Assembly: GCA_045631465.1 (NCBI GenBank)
Contig: JAZQUV010000004.1
Span: 1 to 64,000 of the forward strand
Direction of reading: 5' to 3'
DNA from: Aphodosoma sp045631465
GTDB taxonomy: Bacteria > Bacteroidota > Bacteroidia > Bacteroidales > Paludibacteraceae
DNA: 64,000 nt
Below, one piece after another: positions 41,477-50,100 of this stretch. Below the pieces are notes generated by a model, which was given only the letters and a program-made list of their open reading frames with translations, was not told where the DNA came from and did no database searches. The position numbers and the translations under genes were made by a program. Every line of letters begins with the position of its first letter. Position 1 is the first letter of the stretch.

Positions 41477-43132
41477 ATGGTAACAATCTACTGCAAAAAC
41501 ACAGGAACCTACAAAGAGTACCCCATGGGAATCTCTTTACTCGACATCTACAACGACCTAGGCATCAAACTCCCCTACCAAGTGGTGGCTGCCCGCGTTA
41601 ACTACAAAGTCGAGTCACTCAATTTCCGCATCTATAAGCCCAAAAACATCGAATTCATCGATGTTTCGTGTCCATCAGGCTACCGTGTATATCTGCGTTC
41701 CATCAGCATGATTATGGCAAAAGCCCTATCTGAACTCTGCCCAACATCTCACCTTCGCATCGAGCACCCCATCTGCCAAGGCTACTACTGTTGCATCGAC
41801 AATCGCGAAACCAAAGTTGCCGAGTCGCTCATTGACCAACTGCGGGACAAAATGCGCGACATCATCGCTACCGACATGCCAATTATTAGCGAAGAACGGC
41901 AAACCACTACTGCCATCGAAATGTTCCGCCAACGCGGACTCATGGACAAAGCCATACTCTTCGAAACCCTCGGAGTGCCATACGTTCGATATTTCCGCAT
42001 AGACGACTACATCGACCACTACAACGGAGTGCTAGTGCCATCGACAGGCTATGTGCCTATGTTCGATTTGCAGAGCTACAAAAACGGCATCCTACTACGC
42101 GTCATCGATAAACGCAACCCTTCAAAAATAGCCGATTTCATCGATGAGCCAAAGATGTTCGACATCTTCAACGAGTTCGTGCGTTGGAACAAACTCATGG
42201 AGCTCACCAACGTAGGCGATTTCAACAAAATATGTCGAGACCACTCGGTCTACGACCTCATCAAAGTGTCGGAAGCGCTACACGAGAAAAAAATCGGTCA
42301 AATCGCCGATATGATAGCCCAACGCCAACCCGAAAGTCGTTTCGTGATGATATCGGGTCCATCATCGTCGGGCAAAACTACATTCTCAAAACGCCTTAGC
42401 ATTCAGCTCATGGTGGCAGGCATCAAACCGATAGTCCTTAGCCTCGATAACTATTTTGTTAATCGCGTAGATACGCCACTTGATGAACATGGTGAATGGG
42501 ATTTCGAAGCACTTAATGCTCTTGACCTTGAACTACTTAACGACCAATTGGTAAGAATACTTAATGGCGAAGAGGTCGAAGTGCCATACTACGATTTCAC
42601 TATAGGCGAACGCCGTTGGCGAGGCGAAAAGGTGCAACTCACGCCAGGTAGTGTATTAATAATGGAAGGCATTCACGCATTGAATCCCGACATGTGTCCA
42701 TCCATACCACAAACGGCAATGTTCAAAATCTACGTTTCGGCACTCACCACCATTTCGCTCGACTCTCACAACTGGATACCAACTGCCGACACACGTCTTT
42801 TGCGTCGCATCGTGCGCGACTACAAATTCCGCAACTATTCGGCACGCGAAACCATCCAACGCTGGCCATCCGTTCGTCGAGGTGAAGAGCGATGGATATT
42901 CCCATATCAAGAAAATGCCGATGTAATGTTCAATTCAGCATTGTTGTTCGAACTTGCGGTGTTGCGCAAACATGCCGAGCCAATACTTGCCGATGTGCCA
43001 CAATATTGCGAAGAATATACGGAAGCACATCGCCTACTCAAATTTTTGAAATACTTCATACCAATTCATGACAACGAAATACCAGCCACATCGCTATTAA
43101 GAGAATTCCTTGGCGGTAGTTCATTCAGATAA
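41477..43132 (+). CDS. Nucleoside (uridine) kinase with N-terminal TGS-like domain
   Basis: A 551-residue cytoplasmic protein. Residues 1-60 resemble a TGS domain, and about 60-225 resemble the second additional domain of threonyl-tRNA synthetase (MAKALSELCPTSHLRIEHPICQGYYCCID). From about 285 there is a P-loop kinase of the uridine kinase/phosphoribulokinase type: FVMISGPSSSGKTTFSKRL at 289-307 (Walker A 294-301), VLSLDNYFVNRVDTPLDEHGEWDFE, VPYYDFTIGERRW and LIMEGIHALNP. This fusion is widespread in Bacteroidetes and annotated as nucleoside kinase; phosphorylation of uridine is the likely activity. The catalytic half resembles ordinary Udk, so the ThrRS-like front is the unusual part. Confidence 0.88.
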   Translation: MVTIYCKNTGTYKEYPMGISLLDIYNDLGIKLPYQVVAARVNYKVESLNFRIYKPKNIEFIDVSCPSGYRVYLRSISMIMAKALSELCPTSHLRIEHPICQGYYCCIDNRETKVAESLIDQLRDKMRDIIATDMPIISEERQTTTAIEMFRQRGLMDKAILFETLGVPYVRYFRIDDYIDHYNGVLVPSTGYVPMFDLQSYKNGILLRVIDKRNPSKIADFIDEPKMFDIFNEFVRWNKLMELTNVGDFNKICRDHSVYDLIKVSEALHEKKIGQIADMIAQRQPESRFVMISGPSSSGKTTFSKRLSIQLMVAGIKPIVLSLDNYFVNRVDTPLDEHGEWDFEALNALDLELLNDQLVRILNGEEVEVPYYDFTIGERRWRGEKVQLTPGSVLIMEGIHALNPDMCPSIPQTAMFKIYVSALTTISLDSHNWIPTADTRLLRRIVRDYKFRNYSARETIQRWPSVRRGEERWIFPYQENADVMFNSALLFELAVLRKHAEPILADVPQYCEEYTEAHRLLKFLKYFIPIHDNEIPATSLLREFLGGSSFR

Positions 43133-43138
43133 CACACA

Positions 43139-43183
43139 AAAAAATAGGCGGCCAATCAAATCCCGATTGACCGCCTATTTTTT
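43139..43183 (+). terminator. Terminator of the nucleoside kinase gene
   Basis: A-rich AATAGGCGGCCAATC pairs with GATTGACCGCCTATT (one mismatch) around AAATCCC, followed by a T-run, directly after the stop codon. Confidence 0.9.
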
Positions 43184-43224
43184 ATATATCCTCCCCCACT
43201 ACCCCACCCTAATCACAACATATG

Positions 43225-43279
43225 ATAAATATACTATAAATATAGGATAAATATACTATAAACATACTATAAATATACT
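43225..43279. repeat. 11-bp tandem repeat x5
   Basis: ATAAATATACT, ATAAATATAGG, ATAAATATACT, ATAAACATACT and ATAAATATACT are contiguous. The period of 11 bp is close to one helical turn, so each unit presents the same face. The composition is almost entirely A and T. Confidence 0.9.
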
Positions 43280-43333
43280 ATAACCCAACCCTCCTCCAGA
43301 CCACGCACACCCCAAACAAAATAACTACCTTTG

Positions 43334-43430
43334 CACCGACATAGACCAAGTAGCGTTCTTGGTCACCCAGTAAAGCCTCCCTACAATAGTCAAAAAAAAG
43401 AGATACATCCAACTGCGATGTATCTCTCTT
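43334..43430 (+). ncRNA. Candidate small RNA of about 90-95 nt
   Basis: A -7-like TACCTTTG (43326-43333) would start a transcript near 43340. The next bases form a hairpin (GACCAAG, loop TAGCGTT, CTTGGTC) and an unpaired CACCCAGTAAAGCCTCCCTAC segment, ending at the stem 43400-43426. I found no -33 element. The plus-strand T-run after the last stem is weak (TCTTATTT). It could belong to the Bacteroidales-1 RNA class, whose members have such a promoter and terminator, but I cannot confirm this. Confidence 0.3.
43391..43426 (-). terminator. Terminator of the DUF4143 ATPase gene
   Basis: On the minus strand GAGATACATC and GATGTATCTC pair perfectly around a 7-base loop, then eight T follow, a few bases after the stop codon at 43433. 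Confidence 0.85.
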
Positions 43431-43432
43431 AT

Positions 43433-44617
43433 TTAAAATAATTTACGCAAATCCATTGTCAAAAAATCTTCTACACTGACACCTCCTTCTCCAACAACAA
43501 ATGCTCTTTTAGGATTAAATAACTGCTTAAACCTCTCTAAGCCTCTAGTATTCTTCTCTCTATTACTCTTTATTTCGATTGCAACTAAAACTCCATTTTT
43601 GCGTAAGACAAAATCAACTTCATCATTTTTCTCCCGCCAATAAAACACTTCAAAACGATGCACAAATGACTGACTGACTAAATATGCACCTACACCAGAT
43701 TCGAATATGTGCCCCCAAGATTTGCCATTAAGAATTGCTTGTTCAAATGTTTCTGATAAATAAGCTATTTTCAACGCATTGTTGTAAACATGAAATTTCG
43801 GCACACTTGCTCGACGGCGGGCCATGTCAACACTATATTTTTGAACACCACGCAATAATCCACTCTCATCTAATAAATTAACATATCCTGATAACGTAAC
43901 TGTATTGCCTGCATCTTGAAGTTCTCCGAGCATTTTGGTTAATGACAACAATTGACCCGAATAGGCTGCACCTAATTCAAATGTTTGACGTAATAACGCT
44001 GGTTTAGCAATAGGTGTATCCATCAATATATCTTTGTTGATAGTAGCATCAATTATTGAAGACTGCACATATTGTAAATATCGATCTGGGTCATTAATCA
44101 ACGTTGCAGCTCCTGGATAACCACCATAAAATAAATATTGATTTAATGTAAAACCAAAACAATCTTTCATCTCTTGATAACTCCAATGTGTCATACGTAT
44201 CTCCTCAAATCGTCCAGCGAGTGACTCTGATAAACCACGCTCTAACATCACACGACTACTGCCCAACAATAACACCTTAATATCCATATCATTGAAAGTA
44301 TCACTATCCCATTCCTTTTTTACAACTTCACTCCAATTCGTAATTTTTTGTACTTCATCAATCACTAAAATAATAGAATTAAGATTTTTAGTCTCTTTTA
44401 GGGTTCTAACCGCATTCCAACAATTGGAAATCCAATCGCCAGCAGAACTTGGAACATTATCTGCAGAAAAATGCTGAAATGGTAAATCTAAATCCTTTAA
44501 AACTTGCTTTACAACTGTAGTTTTACCCACTTGTCGTGGTCCTATTACCACTTGAATGAAACGTCTCGGCTCTTCAAGTCTGCTTTTAATAATCTGATAA
44601 TCTGCTCTTTTGTACAT
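43433..44617 (-). CDS. AAA_14/DUF4143 ATP-binding protein
   Basis: A 394-residue protein of the AAA_14 plus DUF4143 type. The ATPase half shows Walker A GPRQVGKTT at 26-34, Walker B SIILVIDEVQK near 81-91, and sensor-like LLLGSSRVMLERGLSESLAGR. The C-terminal domain contains DEVDFVLRKNGVLVAIEIKSN, with Asp, Glu-x-Lys spaced as in PD-(D/E)XK nucleases, as usual for DUF4143. The biological role of this large family is unsettled. The gene stands alone, with its own promoter and terminator. A 48-bp palindrome lies between promoter and start codon, suggesting autoregulation. Moderate GC and a solitary position are compatible with horizontal mobility. Confidence 0.88.
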   Translation of the reverse strand: MYKRADYQIIKSRLEEPRRFIQVVIGPRQVGKTTVVKQVLKDLDLPFQHFSADNVPSSAGDWISNCWNAVRTLKETKNLNSIILVIDEVQKITNWSEVVKKEWDSDTFNDMDIKVLLLGSSRVMLERGLSESLAGRFEEIRMTHWSYQEMKDCFGFTLNQYLFYGGYPGAATLINDPDRYLQYVQSSIIDATINKDILMDTPIAKPALLRQTFELGAAYSGQLLSLTKMLGELQDAGNTVTLSGYVNLLDESGLLRGVQKYSVDMARRRASVPKFHVYNNALKIAYLSETFEQAILNGKSWGHIFESGVGAYLVSQSFVHRFEVFYWREKNDEVDFVLRKNGVLVAIEIKSNREKNTRGLERFKQLFNPKRAFVVGEGGVSVEDFLTMDLRKLF

Positions 44618-44625
44618 AATACTAC

Positions 44626-44682
44626 ATTTTACTCAGTCCATTGAGTAATTTTACTCAATGGACTGAGTAAAATTACTCAATG
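44626..44682. promoter_or_regulatory. 48-bp palindrome plus extra half-site in the ATPase gene leader
   Basis: Perfect 23-base arms (44626-44648 and 44651-44673) around TT form a palindrome built from TTACTCAATG, CTGAGT and their complements. A third TTACTCAATG (44673-44682) lies exactly 22 bp, two helical turns, from the second and overlaps the expected transcription start. It can act as an operator, a 5' UTR hairpin, or both. The ATPase ATG is only 9 bases further on. Confidence 0.85.
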
Positions 44683-44713
44683 CAAAGGTACAAAAAATTT
44701 TTTAATCAACAAA
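44683..44713 (-). promoter_or_regulatory. Promoter of the DUF4143 ATPase gene
   Basis: On the minus strand TTTG (44710-44713), a 19-bp gap, then TACCTTTG (44683-44690): a near-ideal Bacteroidetes promoter pointing into the palindrome. Confidence 0.75.
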
Positions 44714-44763
44714 TATATATTAAAGTTTTTATTTTGATTACATCTTTTATGAAAGTTTTTTAT

Positions 44764-44771
44764 TAACTTTG
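44764..44771 (+). promoter_or_regulatory. -7 box of the recQ-like gene
   Basis: TAACTTTG on the plus strand, 23 bases before the ATG at 44795. The nearest TTTG is 27 bp upstream, which is too far for a standard -33. Confidence 0.45.
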
Positions 44772-44794
44772 TAATCATAAAAAAGTTATCGCAC

Positions 44795-46501
44795 ATGTAT
44801 CACAAAATATTAAAGGAAAATTGGGGCTATGATGATTTCCGCCCTCTGCAATTAGAGATTATCGAAAGCATTGGCGCAGGACACGACACCCTTGCTATAT
44901 TACCAACTGGTGGTGGTAAATCAATCACATACCAAGTGCCAGCGTTAGCTATGGAGGGAATGGCCCTGATTGTGTCGCCTTTGATAGCTTTGATGGTGGA
45001 CCAGATACAAAACCTCAAAAAACGTGGCATCCGCGCCGAAGTAATCCACGCAGGCATGAGTCGCGACCGCGTGTTCAACATACTCGAACAAGCACAATAC
45101 GACGCATTCAAACTACTCTACGTTGCTCCAGAACGGCTACAATCTGAGCTATTCCTCAAACGATTGAAATTCCTCAAACTCAGTCTTATTGCCGTCGACG
45201 AAGCCCACTGCATATCGGAATGGGGTTACGACTTCCGCCCGTCGTACTTAAAAATTGTCGAACTACGAGAGATGTATCCCGAAGTGCCTATCCTCGCCCT
45301 AACAGCATCGGCAACTCCCGACGTAGTATCCGACATCAAAGACAAACTATCGTTCCGCCCCAACAATAAATCGTTCCAAGCTGGCATCGAACGCAACAAC
45401 TTGCACTACGTAGTACGACAAACCGACAACAAAGATGCTCAACTCTACAAGATACTCTGCGCAGTGCAAGGTTCGGCTATCGTATACACCCGAACTCGCG
45501 ATGCCGCCGACAAAGTGGCTAAAATGCTACAATCGATGGACCTCTCGGCCGACTACTACCATGCTGGACTAGATGCCGATGTGCGCAAAACACGTCAAAA
45601 CGATTGGATGTCGGGCAAAACACGAATCCTTTGCGCCACAAATGCCTTTGGTATGGGCATCGACAAGGCTGATGTACGCATTGTGGTGCACTACGACATA
45701 CCCGATGCCCTTGAGCAATACTACCAAGAAGCAGGACGAGCGGGGCGCGACGGACTAAAGGCGTATGCCGTACTACTCACTACACCAAGTGCTGTCGAAC
45801 AATTGGTACGCCGACACGAAAAGGTATTCCCTCCCAAAGAGTTTGTGCGCAGCATATACCAAAAACTGGCTAACTACTATGTGATAGGCGAAGGTTCGGG
45901 CAATGGAGCGGTGTTGCCTTTCAAATTGGAGGAGTTTTGCCACACTTGCCACCTATCCTACTCGCAAACTATAGGAGCTCTTAACATCCTACAATGGGCT
46001 GGATATATCACACTAACGGAGGAGATGGAGAGCCCAAGCAAACTGCAAATGACAATTCACCCTTCGCGCCTCTACGAATGGCGAATGGAGCACCCCGACA
46101 ACGACGAAATACTCGAAACTATACTACGCACATACACAGGCATATTCACCGACCCAAAGCATGTGAACGAAGACCGCATCGCAGTGCTCACACAACGCAC
46201 TCGCAACGACATATATGCCTACCTCATTTGGCTACACCGCGTGGGTGTGGTGAAATATGTACCTTTCAAACGTACGCCCCTCCTCATCTACAACACCGAA
46301 CGCCAAGATGCCAACACATTGTATATACCTCCTGTGGCTTACGAAAATAGAATCGACCGGATGTATGCTCGCCTTGTTTCGATATACGAATATGCTACTA
46401 AGAATGAGTGTCGCTCGATGATACTTGCCCGATATTTTGGCCAAACCAATCCACAGCCTTGTGGCATATGCGATGTGTGCCTACAAAACAAAAAGAAATA
46501 G
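44795..46501 (+). CDS. recQ: RecQ-family ATP-dependent DNA helicase
   Basis: A 568-residue superfamily 2 helicase of RecQ type, unwinding DNA 3' to 5' in recombination and repair. Motifs in order are FRPLQLEIIESI (motif 0), LPTGGGKSITYQ (Walker A), LIAVDEAHCISEWGYDFRPSY (DEAH and the RecQ aromatic loop), ALTASATPDV, IVYTRTRDAADKVA, and ATNAFGMGIDKADVRIVVHYDIP followed by EQYYQEAGRAGRDG (motifs V and VI). A winged-helix-like region follows. The zinc site is at the very C-terminus: NECRSMILARYFG then CGICDVC, rather than before the winged helix as in E. coli RecQ. There is no HRDC domain. This short layout is one I associate with Bacteroidetes homologues. Confidence 0.9.
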   Translation: MYHKILKENWGYDDFRPLQLEIIESIGAGHDTLAILPTGGGKSITYQVPALAMEGMALIVSPLIALMVDQIQNLKKRGIRAEVIHAGMSRDRVFNILEQAQYDAFKLLYVAPERLQSELFLKRLKFLKLSLIAVDEAHCISEWGYDFRPSYLKIVELREMYPEVPILALTASATPDVVSDIKDKLSFRPNNKSFQAGIERNNLHYVVRQTDNKDAQLYKILCAVQGSAIVYTRTRDAADKVAKMLQSMDLSADYYHAGLDADVRKTRQNDWMSGKTRILCATNAFGMGIDKADVRIVVHYDIPDALEQYYQEAGRAGRDGLKAYAVLLTTPSAVEQLVRRHEKVFPPKEFVRSIYQKLANYYVIGEGSGNGAVLPFKLEEFCHTCHLSYSQTIGALNILQWAGYITLTEEMESPSKLQMTIHPSRLYEWRMEHPDNDEILETILRTYTGIFTDPKHVNEDRIAVLTQRTRNDIYAYLIWLHRVGVVKYVPFKRTPLLIYNTERQDANTLYIPPVAYENRIDRMYARLVSIYEYATKNECRSMILARYFGQTNPQPCGICDVCLQNKKK

Positions 46502-46512
46502 AAATAAAACAA

Positions 46513-46543
46513 TAAAGGCTACCTCAATTTGAGGTAGCCTTTA
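46513..46543. terminator. Bidirectional terminator
   Basis: AAAGGCTACCTC and GAGGTAGCCTTT pair around AATTT, flanked by A and T runs, between recQ (plus) and the Cys-rich gene (minus). Confidence 0.85.
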
Positions 46544-46565
46544 ATTTTATCAAAGCAAAAAACTA

Positions 46566-47048
46566 TTATTTTTTCATTGGACAACCTTGTTGTGCCTTAG
46601 GGCATGGTTTGCCACATTGTGGTGCAGGTTTTGCACAAACACGTCCCATTGGATGAACTTTCATTGTCTCAAGAAAAGCAATATAGCGTTCATCTCCAAG
46701 CACTTTACGCAACTCTGCATTACATTCATTGCGGCACTCTTCTTTAGTCATTGGATTTGCTGTCTCTTTGCGTTTATCACATTTGATGTAGTGCGCTGTA
46801 TAGAATGAAATAAGTTGTTCGCGTTCTTTAGCTGTCAAATCTTTAACAACAAGAGCTATACGATCCACTCTCATCATTGCACGTGTTTCAGGCGAATAAA
46901 CACAAACTCTTTCACACTTTGGTGCTTGTTGTGTACATGTGCGTTGACATTGTTGTTTCATTTGACATCCTTCTTTCTTTTGCGGACATTGTGCCATCAC
47001 GCCCATTGTCATCATTACTGCCACTAGGGCCAAAAAAATCTTTTTCAT
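46566..47048 (-). CDS. Small exported Cys-rich protein
   Basis: A 160-residue protein; the ATG at 47048 gives a clean signal peptide MKKIFLALVAVMMTMGVMAQ, and an upstream TTG is ignored. The mature part has 13 cysteines: six in a Gln/Lys-rich front (CPQKKEGCQMKQQCQRTC...), three in the middle, and four in a Lys/Pro tail (CAKPAPQCGKPCPKAQQGC). The central helical segment DRIALVVKDLTAKEREQLISFY and CRNECNAELRKVLGDERYIAFLETM resembles Spy/LTxxQ-like or DUF4890-like periplasmic proteins, which have a helix with LTAKE. Metal binding or disulfide-stabilised chaperoning is possible but not shown. Terminators and a promoter mark it as a single-gene unit. Confidence 0.65.
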   Translation of the reverse strand: MKKIFLALVAVMMTMGVMAQCPQKKEGCQMKQQCQRTCTQQAPKCERVCVYSPETRAMMRVDRIALVVKDLTAKEREQLISFYTAHYIKCDKRKETANPMTKEECRNECNAELRKVLGDERYIAFLETMKVHPMGRVCAKPAPQCGKPCPKAQQGCPMKK

Positions 47049-47089
47049 AATAATCAATTTTAATGGTTATTGTTTGTTTCTATTATCAG

Positions 47090-47097
47090 CAAAAGTA
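47090..47097 (-). promoter_or_regulatory. -7 box of the Cys-rich gene
   Basis: TACTTTTG on the minus strand, 42 bases upstream of the start codon. Confidence 0.4.
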
Positions 47098-47155
47098 CAT
47101 GGTATTTTTGCTGTGGTTTGTCTTTTTGACTAATACTAAACTAAAAAGTTTAATT

Positions 47156-50100
47156 TCATTCCACAACAACTTTACTCTGATATATTGTTCCGACTCCCGT
47201 AGTGACACGAACAAGATATATGCCTTGTGCCGACATAGCCTCTACCTCAATAGGATAGATAGTTGGTTTAACTAGATATATGCGTTGGCCCACTGCATTA
47301 AATACCTCAACCAACATATTTTGTCGTTCGTCGGCAGTGAAGTCGGCTTGAAGAGTGAATGCCCCTGTTGTAGAAACTGGGTTTGGCACAATGACTAGGT
47401 TGCGCACATAAATACCATCGAAGCCCGTACCAACCGTAAGTGTAAGATTGACAATAGAGTCGCAACCTGCTGTTGAAACAAAGACTTCACGATAGTTACC
47501 TGCCTTCGACAATGTTTGCTCGCCAAATTCGTATATATCGCCTTGTGCAATGACTACAGTTGTATCTATCTCAATGCGCTCGATGAAATCGACATATACA
47601 TGAACTAGAGAGTCGCAACGGTCAGGATAAGAGAATCGTTGAACGAGCATTGTGTCTTGTGTGATGGTGATGCGAGAGTGACCATAACCACTATACAACT
47701 CACCTTCACAAACATAGTCATTTTCGACTGTTGGTTCTGGCACTTGTACTGACAAATGGAGATGAACAGTAGAGTCGCAACGCAACATGTTTTGGAATGT
47801 GCGCACATAAGTGCCTTCCTCACTCAAAATAGTGTCGTTGAAAATATATTGCTCGCCCAAGCAGATAGTGTCATAGACCTCTACCTCAGATGGCAATACG
47901 GTGAAATTCATCACTACAACAGAATCGCAACCATTGTTAGTTGGATAAACACGCTCGTAGCGACCTGTAGTGGTAAGGATGGTGTCGATCCACTGCACTT
48001 GTGTGCCCTCGCAAACAACTTGCGACTCGACATAATAACGTGGAATGACACTAAGAGTGAGCGTGATAATAGAGTCGCAACCACGCGAGTTGACCAATGT
48101 ATCGCGATAGATGCCTGCAGCTGTAAGCTGTTGTGAACCTAACTGATAGGTGTCGCCCTCACAAATCGAAACTTCAATAGCACTCACGGCTGGCAACACT
48201 ACAAGATTGAGACGCACAACCGAATCGCATCCACAAGACGATGTCAATTGCGCATCGTAGTAACCTGGGATAACGAGATTTTTACCAGCAAAAGCTCCAC
48301 TATTGTATACCTCACCTTCGCAAATAGTATCGTTGTATTGATAAACACCCGATGGATGCATGGTGAGACGGAGAGTTTTGAGTGTATCGCACTCGGTAGC
48401 CGATTGCGCATAGAAAAGTCGCGTAATGACATTTTCGCCAACAACAAGCGATGATGAGTTGACCGAGAATCCATGTTTGTTGTATGTCACACTGCCCTGT
48501 GCTGGCTGACAAATAGCATCTGTAAACTCTACATTATCAACATAACAGATAATGCGAATATTGTCGATAGCAATTTGTGCTGCCGAACCTTTGGTTGAAG
48601 TAGAATAGAATCCTAAACGAACGGCTTTGCCATTATATGCCGAGAGGTCGTGACTAGCAGATTGCCACAAAGCATCGGTATTGCCATAAACAGCCAATGT
48701 GTCTGTCGCTGTGTCGGTAATAACAAGCAGAGAAAGACGTTCGGTTGGAGAGTTGTTCCAATAGTCGAACGAGAATGTATATTCGCCACTCAATTGCACA
48801 AATGGTGTCATAAACATTGCATGACCTTGAGTAGATGCACACTGAATTTGTGCACAACGTCCGTTGTCGGTACCTATATTACTATACTCAGCAGGTTGAA
48901 TAACTGTCCAATTGTACATCGATTCGAGAAGCTCGGTACCACTTGTGTTGTCCCAACAATAAGGTATTGAGGCTGGTGCTACGCTCTCAAAATCTTGCAC
49001 AAATGGAGGAAGCACGATACCACAATCGGTGTTGAATGTAAGTGTAGCCCAATCCGACATCTCGCCATCGTATACGGCACGCACGCGAGCTGTATATGTT
49101 GTTGATGGTTGAAGTCCTGCAACTGTAGTTTGTGATTGAGTTGCATTGACATCGGCAACAACAATATCTGCACTAAGCACTTGCACTTGATAGTTGGCAC
49201 TATTGCCCGACCATGCCAAAGACACACTATTTTCGGTTACATCTTTAACCTCGAAACCTACTGGAGTACCTACCACTAATGCTTCAACAGTGAAATCATC
49301 GACAATCATATTCCATGACGAACCAGATATCTCGCCAATAAAACCTAATTCATAAACACCTTCGGTTGGAGCAAAGAATTCGGCTGATATTTTTTGATAA
49401 TCGGCTTTGAGCACCTCTTTACGCACAAGTGCTGATGTAGCATTAGGCTCGCCACCAAGAATAGAGATATAAGCCGCTGTGAGATCGCTCTGACGTGCAT
49501 AGATAGAGATACGATAATAGGTTTGTGCAGCAAGCGAGAATTGGCGTGTAACACTATTAGTATTAGCTCCGCCACGACCACTGAGCGACATATAGTTGGT
49601 GCCAGAATGTGGCATAGCATCAGTAAAGGCTACATCGACCACATTTGTCAACCACGAATTGCTACCCTTAATGTGCGACTCGGTCCAACAATTGTCGAGA
49701 GCAGCAGCCGAAAGATAGGCATCAAAGTCCTCGATATAAGGCGTACCGTGCACAACCTCGATAGGCATACACTGAGTAGTAATACCAACTGTAGTGAATG
49801 GAGATTCTATATCGCCATCACACTTAGGACGAGCACAGAGATAGTATTGTGTATCAGGAGCAAGAGATGTAAGTGCGATTGTATCGCCTGCAACGGTGCC
49901 AAGAGAAAGTGTATCGCCACCATCGGCACGAGACGAAACATAATACTCTACCATACCTCCTGCGTTTGGATTGTCAAAGACGACTACGGCAGATGTAGTG
50001 CCAACCTCCACAAGACGAAGCGACTCGATAACTCCACACTCAACAAGTTTGATTTGAATATTGTCGATAGAAAGAGGAGGAAGTATAGCACCTGAGACAT

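Larger units (their letters stand above)
43184..43432. other. Intergenic region with 11-bp repeats and possible small RNA
   Basis: About 250 bases without a gene. It holds a C-rich stretch (43190-43215), five 11-bp tandem repeats (43225-43279), a TACCTTTG -7-like box at 43326-43333, a hairpin GACCAAG/CTTGGTC around 43344-43363, and a terminator-type stem at 43400-43426. Confidence 0.6.

Noticed and set aside
43225..43279. CRISPR-like or plasmid iteron interpretation of the 11-bp repeats
   Set aside because: Units are contiguous without spacers, and there is no cas or rep gene.
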